Of a stretch of DNA of 64,000 nucleotides, positions 45,080 through 53,783 are shown in pieces. This DNA comes from CAZLMW01 sp964560875 (GTDB lineage Bacteria > Myxococcota_A > UBA9042), in NCBI GenBank assembly GCA_964560875.1, contig CAZLMW010000020.1, positions 17,780-81,779 on the forward strand, read 5' to 3'. The notes below the pieces were generated by a model. It was not told the origin of the DNA. It searched no databases and saw nothing but the letters and a program-made list of their open reading frames with translations. A program made the translations under genes and the position numbers. Every line of letters begins with the position of its first letter. Position 1 is the stretch's first letter.

Positions 45080-47602
45080 ATGGTGCGCGCCGGAGTCGCG
45101 ATGAATCTGCACGTTTTCCAGCCGTCTCGCGTGCATCGATCGCCGCGTACACCCGCGCAACCGCGTCGCCTCGCGCTGTTGGCCACGGCGATCGTCTTGA
45201 GCGCGGCTGCGTGCAGCGGGGACCCGGAAATCCCGAAAGACGAGACCAACGACGCGACCGTCGATGCTGCCGTCGATGCTGCCGTCGCCGCCGACACCGC
45301 CGTCGCCGCCGACACCGCCGTCGCCGACAACGGGGTGAGCTTTCCCGACACCCTCGGCACCGATACGGGGGAAGACGAATGCCCCGGCGGGCCAGGCTGC
45401 CCGTGCGCGACGAACAACCAATGCGACACCGCGCTCTGCATCGAGGCCCCGACCGGCAAGCAGTGCGCCCGCCACTGCGTAGACGAGTGTCCCGGCGACT
45501 TCGCGTGCCAACCGGTGAAGGGGCCCGGCGGCGACACGATCACGATCTGCGTGCCCAAGTTCAATCGGCTGTGCAACCCGTGTCAGGCGACCAAGGACTG
45601 TGCCGCAATCGGGTTGGACGGCAGCAGCTGCGTCGATCACGGCAACGCTGGAGCGTTTTGCGGCGTCAAATGTACCGGCGACGTGCAGTGTCCCGCGGAC
45701 TATACGTGCGCCGACGTCAAGACAGTTGAGGGCTCCGACACCAAGCAATGCGTGCCCAAGGCCGACGCGTCGTCGGGCGGCGCGATCGGGACGTGCACCT
45801 GCAGCAAGCTGGCGTCCGATTTGAAGCTCGCGACGTCGTGCATCGCCGAGAAGCTCGAGGACGGCAAGAAGCTGGTCTGCAAAGGCGTCCGAGCGTGCGG
45901 CAAAGACGGTTTGGGCGCCTGTACAGCCGCTGACCCCAAACCCGAGGCCTGCGACGGCGAGGACAACGACTGCGACGGCAAGATCGACGAGGGCAGCTGT
46001 GACGACGGCAACCCCTGCACGTCCGAGGTGTGCGCCGGCGCCAAGGGATGCGCGAGCCAGGACCTCGACGGCATTCCGTGCGATGACGGCAACGCCTGCA
46101 CCGACAAAGATGGCTGCGCGAAGGGAATCTGCATCCCGGGAGCCGCCAAGAATTGCGACGACAAGAACCCGTGCACCAAGGACTCGTGCGACATGGCCAA
46201 GGGCTGCACGCAAACAGCCGACGACAACAAACCTTGCAGCGACGACAACCCGTGCACGCTCGGCGATACGTGCGCCAAACAGGTCTGTCAGCCCGGCAAA
46301 AACAAGCCCTGCGCCACCGCCAAGGCGTGCCTGGTCGCGTCCTGCAGCCTGGTCGACGGCAAGTGCAAGTTCACGAACGCGACGACCGGCAAGTCCTGCT
46401 CAGACGATGACGCGTGCACCAAGGACGACGGCTGCGACGGCGGCGTCTGCCTCGGCAAAAAGGTGACATGCGACGACAATGACGCGTGCACCGACGACTA
46501 CTGCGACGGCAAGAAAGGCTGCAACTCCAAGCCGAACACCGCCGGTTGCGAAGACGGCAACCCGTGCACAGCTGGCGACAAGTGCGCCGCAGGAGTCTGC
46601 AAGCCCGGCAAACCCAAGCCATGCGACGACGGCAATCCGTGCACATCCGACCAATGCGACCCGAAGACGGGAGGCTGCAAGGGCGACGGCGCGCCGCTCA
46701 ACGGCAAGGCCTGCGACGCCGACAACAGCGCGTGCACCGCCAACGACGCGTGCAACAACGGCAAGTGCACCGTCGGCAAGGCCAAGAAATGCGACGACGG
46801 CAACACGTGTACCGAAGACCTCTGCGACGCTGCCAAGGGCTGCATTACCAAACCGAAATATGCCGGGGCTTGCGACGCCGACGGGACCAAGTGCACCGAA
46901 AACGACAGCTGCAAGGCCGGTGTCTGCAAAGCCGGTCCCAAGAAGGTGTGCGACGACAAAAACCCGTGCACCAAAGGCACCTGCAACCCCGATTCGGGCA
47001 AGTGCTTCTACCTGCCGCTCGCCAACGGCACGCCCTGCGGTCCCAACGGCGCCAAGTGCAAGGTCGCCACCTGCATCGAAGGCTGCAAACCCAAGGTCGA
47101 AAAGAAGTGCCACACCGGCGACGTCTGGTGGTTCGATAGCTGCAACAAGGCCACCGAAGTCGCAACCAAGTGCGGCACGGGGTTTTGCGTCGCCCCGGGC
47201 TGCGTCAAGGCCAACTACAACGGCAAGTTCTACGTGACCGCCAGCCCGAGCCAGCAGAACGTTCCGGGCCTTGGTGTCGTCAAATTCGCGCCGCTCGTCA
47301 TGACCGTCACCGACTGGGGCACAAACCTACTGCAGGGCGATGTTTCGATCGGTGGCCAGAAGATTTCGTTCACCGGCAAACTGGTCGGCAAGACGTGGAC
47401 GGCCAAGACCACGTTCCTCCAAAAAGGCGGGATCTTGCCGATCACGCATAAGATGACGTTGACCGCATTCTTCAAGGTCGATCCAGCCAAGACGGCCAAG
47501 GCCAAACCCGACATGTTCACCGGCACGATCCTCGACACGTTGTCGGCGAGCGGGTTCAACCTCGGCACCGTCGTCTGGAAGGTCACCGGCAAGCGTCAGT
47601 AG
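45080..47602 (+). CDS. Cys-repeat (CTDC) lipoprotein with beta C-terminal domain
   Basis: An 840-residue paralogue of the preceding gene. The signal (LALLATAIVLSAAAC) ends in a probable lipidated Cys, followed by an Asp/Ala/Val linker with short repeats (DAAVDAAVAADTAV). A MopE-like motif DNDCDGKIDEG lies near residue 300. CTDC repeats (CDDGNxCTxDxCD) continue to about residue 640. The final 130 residues form an unassigned beta domain (KFAPLVMTVTDWG, ITHKMTLTAFF). An ATG seven codons downstream (45101) is an alternative start. The gene lies 62 bases after its paralogue. The two probably arose by duplication; their C-terminal domains differ. Confidence 0.78.
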   Translation: MVRAGVAMNLHVFQPSRVHRSPRTPAQPRRLALLATAIVLSAAACSGDPEIPKDETNDATVDAAVDAAVAADTAVAADTAVADNGVSFPDTLGTDTGEDECPGGPGCPCATNNQCDTALCIEAPTGKQCARHCVDECPGDFACQPVKGPGGDTITICVPKFNRLCNPCQATKDCAAIGLDGSSCVDHGNAGAFCGVKCTGDVQCPADYTCADVKTVEGSDTKQCVPKADASSGGAIGTCTCSKLASDLKLATSCIAEKLEDGKKLVCKGVRACGKDGLGACTAADPKPEACDGEDNDCDGKIDEGSCDDGNPCTSEVCAGAKGCASQDLDGIPCDDGNACTDKDGCAKGICIPGAAKNCDDKNPCTKDSCDMAKGCTQTADDNKPCSDDNPCTLGDTCAKQVCQPGKNKPCATAKACLVASCSLVDGKCKFTNATTGKSCSDDDACTKDDGCDGGVCLGKKVTCDDNDACTDDYCDGKKGCNSKPNTAGCEDGNPCTAGDKCAAGVCKPGKPKPCDDGNPCTSDQCDPKTGGCKGDGAPLNGKACDADNSACTANDACNNGKCTVGKAKKCDDGNTCTEDLCDAAKGCITKPKYAGACDADGTKCTENDSCKAGVCKAGPKKVCDDKNPCTKGTCNPDSGKCFYLPLANGTPCGPNGAKCKVATCIEGCKPKVEKKCHTGDVWWFDSCNKATEVATKCGTGFCVAPGCVKANYNGKFYVTASPSQQNVPGLGVVKFAPLVMTVTDWGTNLLQGDVSIGGQKISFTGKLVGKTWTAKTTFLQKGGILPITHKMTLTAFFKVDPAKTAKAKPDMFTGTILDTLSASGFNLGTVVWKVTGKRQ

Positions 47603-47676
47603 GCGAAAAGCGAAGCTGTTCGCGGCAAAACGACCGTGTTCTTGCGACGGTAGCAACGCGGTGGTTCCATGACGAC

Positions 47677-49650
47677 ATGAGCACCCGCTGCGGCCACTGC
47701 AACTTCGATAACGAGGCGGATTCACACTGTTGCAGCAAATGCGGAAGGGCCATGCCCGCGGCCGATCTTGCGGTCGGGACGCTCATCGATGGCGACCGAC
47801 TGCGCATCACCAAGAGGCTCGGCGCCGACGATCTTGGGGTCATCCTCAAGGCCCATGACGCCCAGACCGGCGAAGAAGTTGTCGCCAAGCTGATCCACAA
47901 GGAGCTGCTGGCCCCGCCCGGTCGCGAACGCACGCTGGCCGAGGCGGACCGGTGTCGCGGTATCGAGCACCGGAACGTCATTGGAGTCGGCCGGCACTTC
48001 GATGTCGGCGAACGGCTCGCCTTTCAGCGCGATTTCCTGGTCGGAAGCACGGTGGCAAACACCATCAAGAACCAGCCGCTCGGGTGGAAAGAGGCGGCCG
48101 GAGCGATGTGTGGCGTTCTCGGCGGGCTCGGCGCGCTGCATGCCCACGACATGATCCACGGCGATATCAGCCCGACGACCGTCGTCATAACCGAGGACGG
48201 AACCGCCCGGATCATCGAGGTTGTCGGGCATTTCTTGCGGCGCCGTCGCGACAAAGCGCGGGCCGGTGGACTCCAGCGCGCTGAATTCGTGGCCCCTGAG
48301 CAGATCAAGTCGCGGCGCCAGGACGCCCGGACAGATGTGTACCTGGTCGGGTTGCTGGCCTACCTCTGCATGACCGGGAAGATGCCGTTCAAGGCGAGCC
48401 ATTGGTTTGAGTGGCACGCCGCCCACATGGCGCAGGAACCGGACCTCGACAGCCTTGCGAGGGTCGCCCCCGAGACCGTCGTTGACGTGATCGCCCAGGC
48501 GCTCGCCAAGGCCCCCGAAGCGCGCTGGGAATCTGCAGCGGCGATGGCGCGCGCGCTCGAACATGCCTCAAAGGAGGCGGCTGGCTGGGTCGCGCCGGTG
48601 ATCGCAGCTCCGGTTCATGATGTCGATCCGAGCGCTCCCTCACCATCCGCGCCCGCCGAACCTGGTTTGCTGCAGCGCATCGGCGCCCCGGGGATCGCAG
48701 CGATCGTGCTCGTGCTCGGGCTCATCGTAGGAGCGTTCTACGCGCTGTCGACGGACGATGGTCCCGCTCGCCACGCCGAACATGACGCGGCTGCGGTCCA
48801 TCCGCCTCGACCGGCGAAAGTGAACAAGGCACCAGCCAAGAAGTCCACCGCGGTCGCCGTCGCGTCCGTCGCGGAAGGCAAGGCCGAAGCTGCTCCCGCG
48901 AAACGAAAAGCGGTCCCGGCACACGCCAGGAAACGGGGGGCTGCTCGTGGGCGATCGGCAGCCGCACCGATCGCTGCGGGTCACGGCACGACCGACTCGA
49001 ACGACCCGGCTCCGGATGACCCGACCGGTGGGCCCGTCGACCCGGCGCTGCTGGCCGCCCGAAACGCCTCTGCCGCCCTCGCCGCCGCACAAGGAGAGCC
49101 TGGCGCAGCGCCCGTTCTTGCCGCCCCTACCGTCCCGAAAGCCCGCGTGGCCGCCTCCGAAGAGCCCCCGTCTGCCCCGATCGCTCCTGCCGCCAAGCCG
49201 GGAAGCCCACCGGAGGCGCTCCCAACACCGGCCGATCCGGTGCCTGAGCTGCCCGCGCCGGGAGCCGATCCGACCTTTCAACGCCATCGCGCCGCGCGAA
49301 TCGATGAAGACCGTAAGCCGCCGCCAGTCGACAGCAAAAAACCGCCTCCGTCTTCGATCAACTGCAACCGGGACGCGATCAAGGCCGTGTTCCGCCGCAA
49401 TCGGGCCGCCGTCTTCTTCTGCTACAAGCGCCGCTTGCGCGACGATCCGACGCTGTACGGCAAAATCACCGCCACCGTGATCATCAATGCGCAGGGGCGA
49501 ATGGCCTCGACGAAGGTTGTGAAGGACACGCTTGGCGACGATGCGGTAAGCCAATGCATGCGCCGCCAGCTGCGGATTTGGCGCTTCCCCACGCTCTCAG
49601 ATGGGGGCTCCTGCGCGTTTCAGCAGACCTGGCACTTCCGATCCAAGTAG
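47677..49650 (+). CDS. Zinc-ribbon / pseudokinase-like / AgmX-PglI C-terminal domain membrane protein
   Basis: A 657-residue mosaic protein. A zinc ribbon (C5, C8, C19, C22) leads into a Ser/Thr-kinase-like domain (about 35-295). The ATP Lys may be K71 (EEVVAKL), and APE is present at 206-208. However, the catalytic loop reads HGDISPTT: Asp163 remains while the Lys and Asn are replaced by Ser165 and Thr168. The DFG position is VVG, and the Gly loop is poor. A transmembrane helix (about 345-362) is followed by a long Pro/Ala-rich linker. The last 95 residues match the AgmX/PglI C-terminal, TonB-like domain (CYKRRLRDDPTLYGKI). This suggests a cytoplasmic sensor linked across the membrane without phosphotransfer. 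It starts 74 bases after the Cys-repeat gene. Confidence 0.75.
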   Translation: MSTRCGHCNFDNEADSHCCSKCGRAMPAADLAVGTLIDGDRLRITKRLGADDLGVILKAHDAQTGEEVVAKLIHKELLAPPGRERTLAEADRCRGIEHRNVIGVGRHFDVGERLAFQRDFLVGSTVANTIKNQPLGWKEAAGAMCGVLGGLGALHAHDMIHGDISPTTVVITEDGTARIIEVVGHFLRRRRDKARAGGLQRAEFVAPEQIKSRRQDARTDVYLVGLLAYLCMTGKMPFKASHWFEWHAAHMAQEPDLDSLARVAPETVVDVIAQALAKAPEARWESAAAMARALEHASKEAAGWVAPVIAAPVHDVDPSAPSPSAPAEPGLLQRIGAPGIAAIVLVLGLIVGAFYALSTDDGPARHAEHDAAAVHPPRPAKVNKAPAKKSTAVAVASVAEGKAEAAPAKRKAVPAHARKRGAARGRSAAAPIAAGHGTTDSNDPAPDDPTGGPVDPALLAARNASAALAAAQGEPGAAPVLAAPTVPKARVAASEEPPSAPIAPAAKPGSPPEALPTPADPVPELPAPGADPTFQRHRAARIDEDRKPPPVDSKKPPPSSINCNRDAIKAVFRRNRAAVFFCYKRRLRDDPTLYGKITATVIINAQGRMASTKVVKDTLGDDAVSQCMRRQLRIWRFPTLSDGGSCAFQQTWHFRSK

Positions 49651-49776
49651 CCGCACCGGAACAGCCCGGCGCCCGCGATGGGGCATTTTGCGTCCCGGTG
49701 TGCGTTTTTCCTGATTGATCGAATAGCACGGCAAGCGGTACGTTGTAGGGCGAACATCGTAGGGCCGGAGGCCGCC

Positions 49777-50319
49777 ATGCACACGTTCAACGCGACTTTG
49801 ACCAAGAGCTCGACTCGGTGGCGCAGCATCTTTGTCGCCAGCGTCATCGCTTCAAGCGTCGCGCTCGGTGGCTGTGTCATGCAGATCGACGAAGACGGCC
49901 GCCTCTCGCACGGCTTCCTCGGCGGTGTGTTCGACATCGAGAACCACCCCTACACGCCGGGTGAAGACTGGTCGGGTTGGGCCAAAATCAAGTACGACCT
50001 GGTGCAGACGGATTGCCCCAAAGAGAACCGCGGTGAGTGGCTCGATGGTCAGCACGGTTGGGTCGAGATCCACAAGGACGACATGACGCTCGGCTTCGAA
50101 GGCTTCCCGCCGCTCGAAGGCACGATGAAGGACAACAAGGCCGACGTCAGCGGTGAGATGATCTTCATGACGGACGACGGCAAGACCCGCTGCGCGGTCG
50201 ACGGCAACGCCCGCTTGAACGACCACCAGATCGACGGCGAAGTCACCGAAGAACTGTCTGGCGGCACGAATTGTTCGACCACGGGCAGCTATCGCGCTCA
50301 ATTGCCCCGCGCCCAGTAG
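49777..50319 (+). CDS. Small predicted lipoprotein, unknown function
   Basis: A 180-residue protein. A basic start and hydrophobic run ending ALGGC form a good lipobox, so it is probably lipid-anchored. The mature part is acidic with beta-strand spacing (GWVEIHKDDMTLGFEGF, GEMIFMTDDGKTRC) and three further Cys residues that could pair. I choose the ATG at 49777, with GGAG upstream, over an extension to 49678 that would place 33 unrelated residues before the signal peptide. No family is recognised. Confidence 0.65.
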   Translation: MHTFNATLTKSSTRWRSIFVASVIASSVALGGCVMQIDEDGRLSHGFLGGVFDIENHPYTPGEDWSGWAKIKYDLVQTDCPKENRGEWLDGQHGWVEIHKDDMTLGFEGFPPLEGTMKDNKADVSGEMIFMTDDGKTRCAVDGNARLNDHQIDGEVTEELSGGTNCSTTGSYRAQLPRAQ

Positions 50320-50385
50320 CAAGGCAACGCCCGGTCGACCCGGGTCCGAGGGTCCGTTCCCAGCCGATAACTTGACGGCCACCTT

Positions 50386-52089
50386 GTGCGGCCTTGTGAT
50401 CGTGGCGCAACTGCAACGCGATGCGAGGTCGATGTGTTCGAACTGCCACGACGCCATTTGGCCGACTCCCGGACGACAGGCGTTCGCCAGCGGCTGAACC
50501 GGGTTGCGCGATCCGTGTCGATCGCGGTGCTCTCCATTGCGCTAGCTGGCTGCGGCGGCGCTGAGAAGACGGCGGCGAAGTCGGCCAAACCGTCTCTCGC
50601 GACGCCCCAGGGGTCGCTTGTTCCGAGGCTGGGCGCGCGTTGTTTCGACCAGCAGACCCGTCTCGAAAAGCGCGTGCATGCCGAAAAAGCCAGGCCGATG
50701 CGCATCTCGGTTCGGCGGAGCCCGGTAACTGCCAGGTTCAACGGCGCAAAGGCCAAACCCATGCTCGCGGGCGAGGTCATGCTGGACGACGTCTTCGCGA
50801 CCGCTGTGCGAAAGGGGCGCGTGCGGTCGGCGTTCGTGCTCGGATTGGCCGGGACAGGCAAGTCCGCGTTCGCCAAGACCCTCGAACAGCGCATCTGTGA
50901 AGACCTTCCGACCGTCGTCGTGCGCGCGACCAAGATCGCCGATGGTGGCAGTGGCAACCCGGTGCTCGCAGCGGCGGCGGCGCGTTTCGGCCTCAAGCTT
51001 CCCAAGGACCAGCTGCCCGGCGCCAACATCAACGCGGGCCTGGCCGGCAAACCCTGGCTGCTTGTCCTCGACGGCATCGACGAGCTGCCCCTGACCCGGC
51101 GCCCCGACGTGCTCGTTCACGTGCGCAGCGCAATCAAGAAGTGGCCCGCGATGCGCATGATCGTGATTGCACGCCCACCGATCTACACGCCCGCGTTCAA
51201 GCTGCCCGAGATCACTGGCGTTCTCGAACTGATGCCGCAGACCTGCGACGACGTGGACGCATCGCTGCAAGCATGGAAGAGCAAGGACAGCCGGCTCGCG
51301 AATATCGACAAGCTGCTCGCGAGCTACAAGCTCAACGCCAAGGTGAAGTTCGACGGCGAATGTCACCTGCGGCAGGTGATGACGTGGCGGGACGTCACGA
51401 TGGCGATGGATCTCGCGCGCTCGGCCGAACAGGGTCACTACCTGGCGCCGGCGGAGACCTTTGATGGCAGCCGTTCAGCCCTCTTCGCGCTTTGGATCAA
51501 AGCCGACCTCGACATGGTGCTCAAGCGCGCTGGTGTCGCGCCGGATCGAGCGCTGGAGCTCATCGACCGCATGATGCACACCATCTCCCCCAAGGTTGGC
51601 GGGCCGCTCGTCTTCCGCTCCAAGCGGTGCGAGATCACCTCCAACAGCATGGCGCTGACGGGCACATCGGATCTTTGTCGGCTGCTGTTCCGCGCGCACA
51701 TTTTCAGCAGCAAACGCAGCGATGGGACCTTCGTGTTCGCCAATCGATCGGTGGAAGAGTGGTTCATCGCTCATCGCATCAACGAAGAGATGAAGCGCGC
51801 TGCCAACCCGAGCTGCGACGTCGTCGGAAAACTCCACCAGCTCTACGAATCGACCGATATCGCGGCGTTTTTGCTCGGTATGAGCGAGGGACGGCGCTGC
51901 ACGGCGACCGCTTTGCGGACTCTTTGCTCATCTCACTGCGAGCAGCGCGACCTGGCTCGAATCGCCGAACGTGGCCTGCCGACCGGGCCAACTCGCGCGG
52001 CTGCGATCGCAAATGCGCGCAAGGAATTGGTCGATGGAGCGCCCGAGAGCAAGTGCGCGCTCAAGGTCCTCGATTCGCTCGCAAAATAG
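50386..52089 (+). CDS. NACHT-type NTPase carrying a lipoprotein signal
   Basis: A 567-residue protein from the listed GTG; another GTG at 50434 with GAGG upstream is equally plausible. The N-terminus has a hydrophobic signal and a clear lipobox LAGC (Cys56 in the long numbering). It is followed by a NACHT/STAND NTPase: Walker A GLAGTGKS (153-160), Walker B LLVLDGIDEL (225-234) with the NACHT-typical DGxDE, and a sensor strand MIVIARPP. The C-terminal part has the FVFANRSVEEWFIAHR pattern that follows NACHT winged-helix regions. No WD40, TPR or effector domain is seen. An ATPase outside the inner membrane would lack ATP, so either the segment is an uncleaved anchor facing the cytoplasm or a start near residue 105 is used. 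Role unknown. Confidence 0.65.
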   Translation: MRPCDRGATATRCEVDVFELPRRHLADSRTTGVRQRLNRVARSVSIAVLSIALAGCGGAEKTAAKSAKPSLATPQGSLVPRLGARCFDQQTRLEKRVHAEKARPMRISVRRSPVTARFNGAKAKPMLAGEVMLDDVFATAVRKGRVRSAFVLGLAGTGKSAFAKTLEQRICEDLPTVVVRATKIADGGSGNPVLAAAAARFGLKLPKDQLPGANINAGLAGKPWLLVLDGIDELPLTRRPDVLVHVRSAIKKWPAMRMIVIARPPIYTPAFKLPEITGVLELMPQTCDDVDASLQAWKSKDSRLANIDKLLASYKLNAKVKFDGECHLRQVMTWRDVTMAMDLARSAEQGHYLAPAETFDGSRSALFALWIKADLDMVLKRAGVAPDRALELIDRMMHTISPKVGGPLVFRSKRCEITSNSMALTGTSDLCRLLFRAHIFSSKRSDGTFVFANRSVEEWFIAHRINEEMKRAANPSCDVVGKLHQLYESTDIAAFLLGMSEGRRCTATALRTLCSSHCEQRDLARIAERGLPTGPTRAAAIANARKELVDGAPESKCALKVLDSLAK

Positions 52090-52244
52090 CCGCAGGACGG
52101 CGCGGGATGGTGACGCACCGCTGTCGTTCGATGACATCGGCCAGTTTCGTCCACTGACGATCGTCGAGTTGCTTGCGTGCTACCATGCACACGTTAGATT
52201 CGGCGCCGATCCACCTGTCCAGAAAATCGATTCAGGGACAGGCC

Positions 52245-53777
52245 CTACTTCAGCACGACTTTGACCGGCTTGTCCGATGACTTGCCCAGTCCGTCGCCGA
52301 GCTGCCCCATGCTCCCACTGCCCCAGCAATAGACGCTGCAAGTCGCGTCGATCGCGCACGTTGCGTGGTCCCCGGTATCGATCGCGACGGCGGCTTTCAT
52401 GCCGAAATGAGCGATCGGTTTGAGCACCTTCTTCTGTGCCTTCGGCCCGATCTCGCCGTAGTCGTTGTCGCCCCACGTCAACACGGCGTTGCCCGGGGTC
52501 AGCGCGACGTTGTGGTCGCGTCCGGCCGCGATGGCGTGGGCCTTGATGCCGGTCAGGAGTGTCGGCTTGGTCTTGTCGGAGGTGTCGCCGAGGCCAAGCG
52601 CGCCCCAGAGCCCGTATCCCCAGCAGTGCACCTGGTTGTTGACCCCGGCGGTACAGACATGGGCATTGCCGACACCGACCGCCGCGACGGGTGGCAGGCC
52701 GGGCACGACCGTCGGGACGGTGACTTTCGACGTCAGATCCCCGACGCCGAGCAGGTCCTTGTCGTTCTTGCCCCAGCACATCAGGCCGTTGCCTTTGCGC
52801 ACGGCGCAGGTGATCCCCTCCCCGGCGGCGACGGCGACGGCATCGTGGATCCCGATCGCCTTGACGGGCGCGCACTTCTGCCCGGAGCACTTCTTCTTGT
52901 GGCCCAGCTGTCCGTACCAGGAACGCCCCCAGCACCAGACCTCACCGGCGGCTGTGACCGCGCATGAATGGTCATGTCCGGCGGCCACCCCGATCGCGTC
53001 GACCGGCCCAGCAACCTTGAATGGGGTGCCGACCTGGTTGCTCGTCGATCCGGTTGCAGCAACCTGCCCGCTGAAGTTTTCGCCCCAGCACCACACACCT
53101 CGCGCGCCCGGTTTGCCCCACGCCGCGATGCACGCATGCTGATCGGAAGCTGCGATGTCCACGGCCTGCCCGGACCACTTGATCGCCATCGCTTTGTTGC
53201 TGAATTGCAGCTTGGCCCACGACGTGCTGCCGAGCTGTTCCTTGTTGTTGTTGCCCCAACAGACGACGCCGTCCTTGGTCGTCGCGCAGGCGAAATCGGT
53301 TCCCACGGCGATGTGCCGCGCCCAGCCGGCACCTCCAGAGCACCCGTAGTCGAGCTTGGGCAACACCAGACCGCCCGTGTCGACAGATCCGGCGTCGGCC
53401 TGAACGGTGTCCCCAGCTTTTGCGTCGACCGCTACGCCACCGTCGACGGAAGCGGCGTCTTTCGCGACTGTTGTATCGACCGCTGCGGTATCGAACCATG
53501 GGCCGGCGTCCTGCGGAGTTGAATCGGCTGCTTTCGCGACGTCATTCGCGCCGCTGCCGTCCTTTTTCGGGTCCGAATCGGCCACCTTCGCTGCGTCGAC
53601 GGCGCTCGATGAGTCGGCCACGGCGCCGTCCACTCCTGCCCCGATGTCGACAACCGAGCCTGCGTCGATGCCCGAGCTGGTGTCGGCTTTGAACGCGGTC
53701 GAATCCTCGGCGTCCCTGGGACACCCGCTCAACACGATAACAGCCAGGCTGAGGCCGATTTGGGCAAGCCGTTTCAT
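52245..53777 (-). CDS. RCC1-repeat (beta-propeller) lipoprotein
   Basis: A 510-residue exported protein. The signal ends in LSGC, a canonical lipobox, followed by an Asp/Ala/Val linker typical of this window's lipoproteins (about 25-135). The rest is a seven-bladed RCC1/BLIP-II-like propeller: each blade contains a CWG or TWG turn, such as VCWGNNN, WCWGRSWYGQLG, HCWGYGLWGALG and YCWGSGSMGQLG. Such propellers in bacteria bind proteins or sugars at the surface. I prefer the ATG at 53777 over the GTG at 53783. The GTG touches the stop of the upstream metallopeptidase gene, so the two are one transcription unit. Confidence 0.8.
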   Translation of the reverse strand: MKRLAQIGLSLAVIVLSGCPRDAEDSTAFKADTSSGIDAGSVVDIGAGVDGAVADSSSAVDAAKVADSDPKKDGSGANDVAKAADSTPQDAGPWFDTAAVDTTVAKDAASVDGGVAVDAKAGDTVQADAGSVDTGGLVLPKLDYGCSGGAGWARHIAVGTDFACATTKDGVVCWGNNNKEQLGSTSWAKLQFSNKAMAIKWSGQAVDIAASDQHACIAAWGKPGARGVWCWGENFSGQVAATGSTSNQVGTPFKVAGPVDAIGVAAGHDHSCAVTAAGEVWCWGRSWYGQLGHKKKCSGQKCAPVKAIGIHDAVAVAAGEGITCAVRKGNGLMCWGKNDKDLLGVGDLTSKVTVPTVVPGLPPVAAVGVGNAHVCTAGVNNQVHCWGYGLWGALGLGDTSDKTKPTLLTGIKAHAIAAGRDHNVALTPGNAVLTWGDNDYGEIGPKAQKKVLKPIAHFGMKAAVAIDTGDHATCAIDATCSVYCWGSGSMGQLGDGLGKSSDKPVKVVLK

Positions 53778-53783
53778 GCGCAC

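Noticed and set aside
49653..49710. Inverted GCACCGG/CCGGTGTGC before a T-run as a terminator
   Set aside because: The pairing needs bulges and mismatches over a loop of about 35 bases, so it is not convincing.
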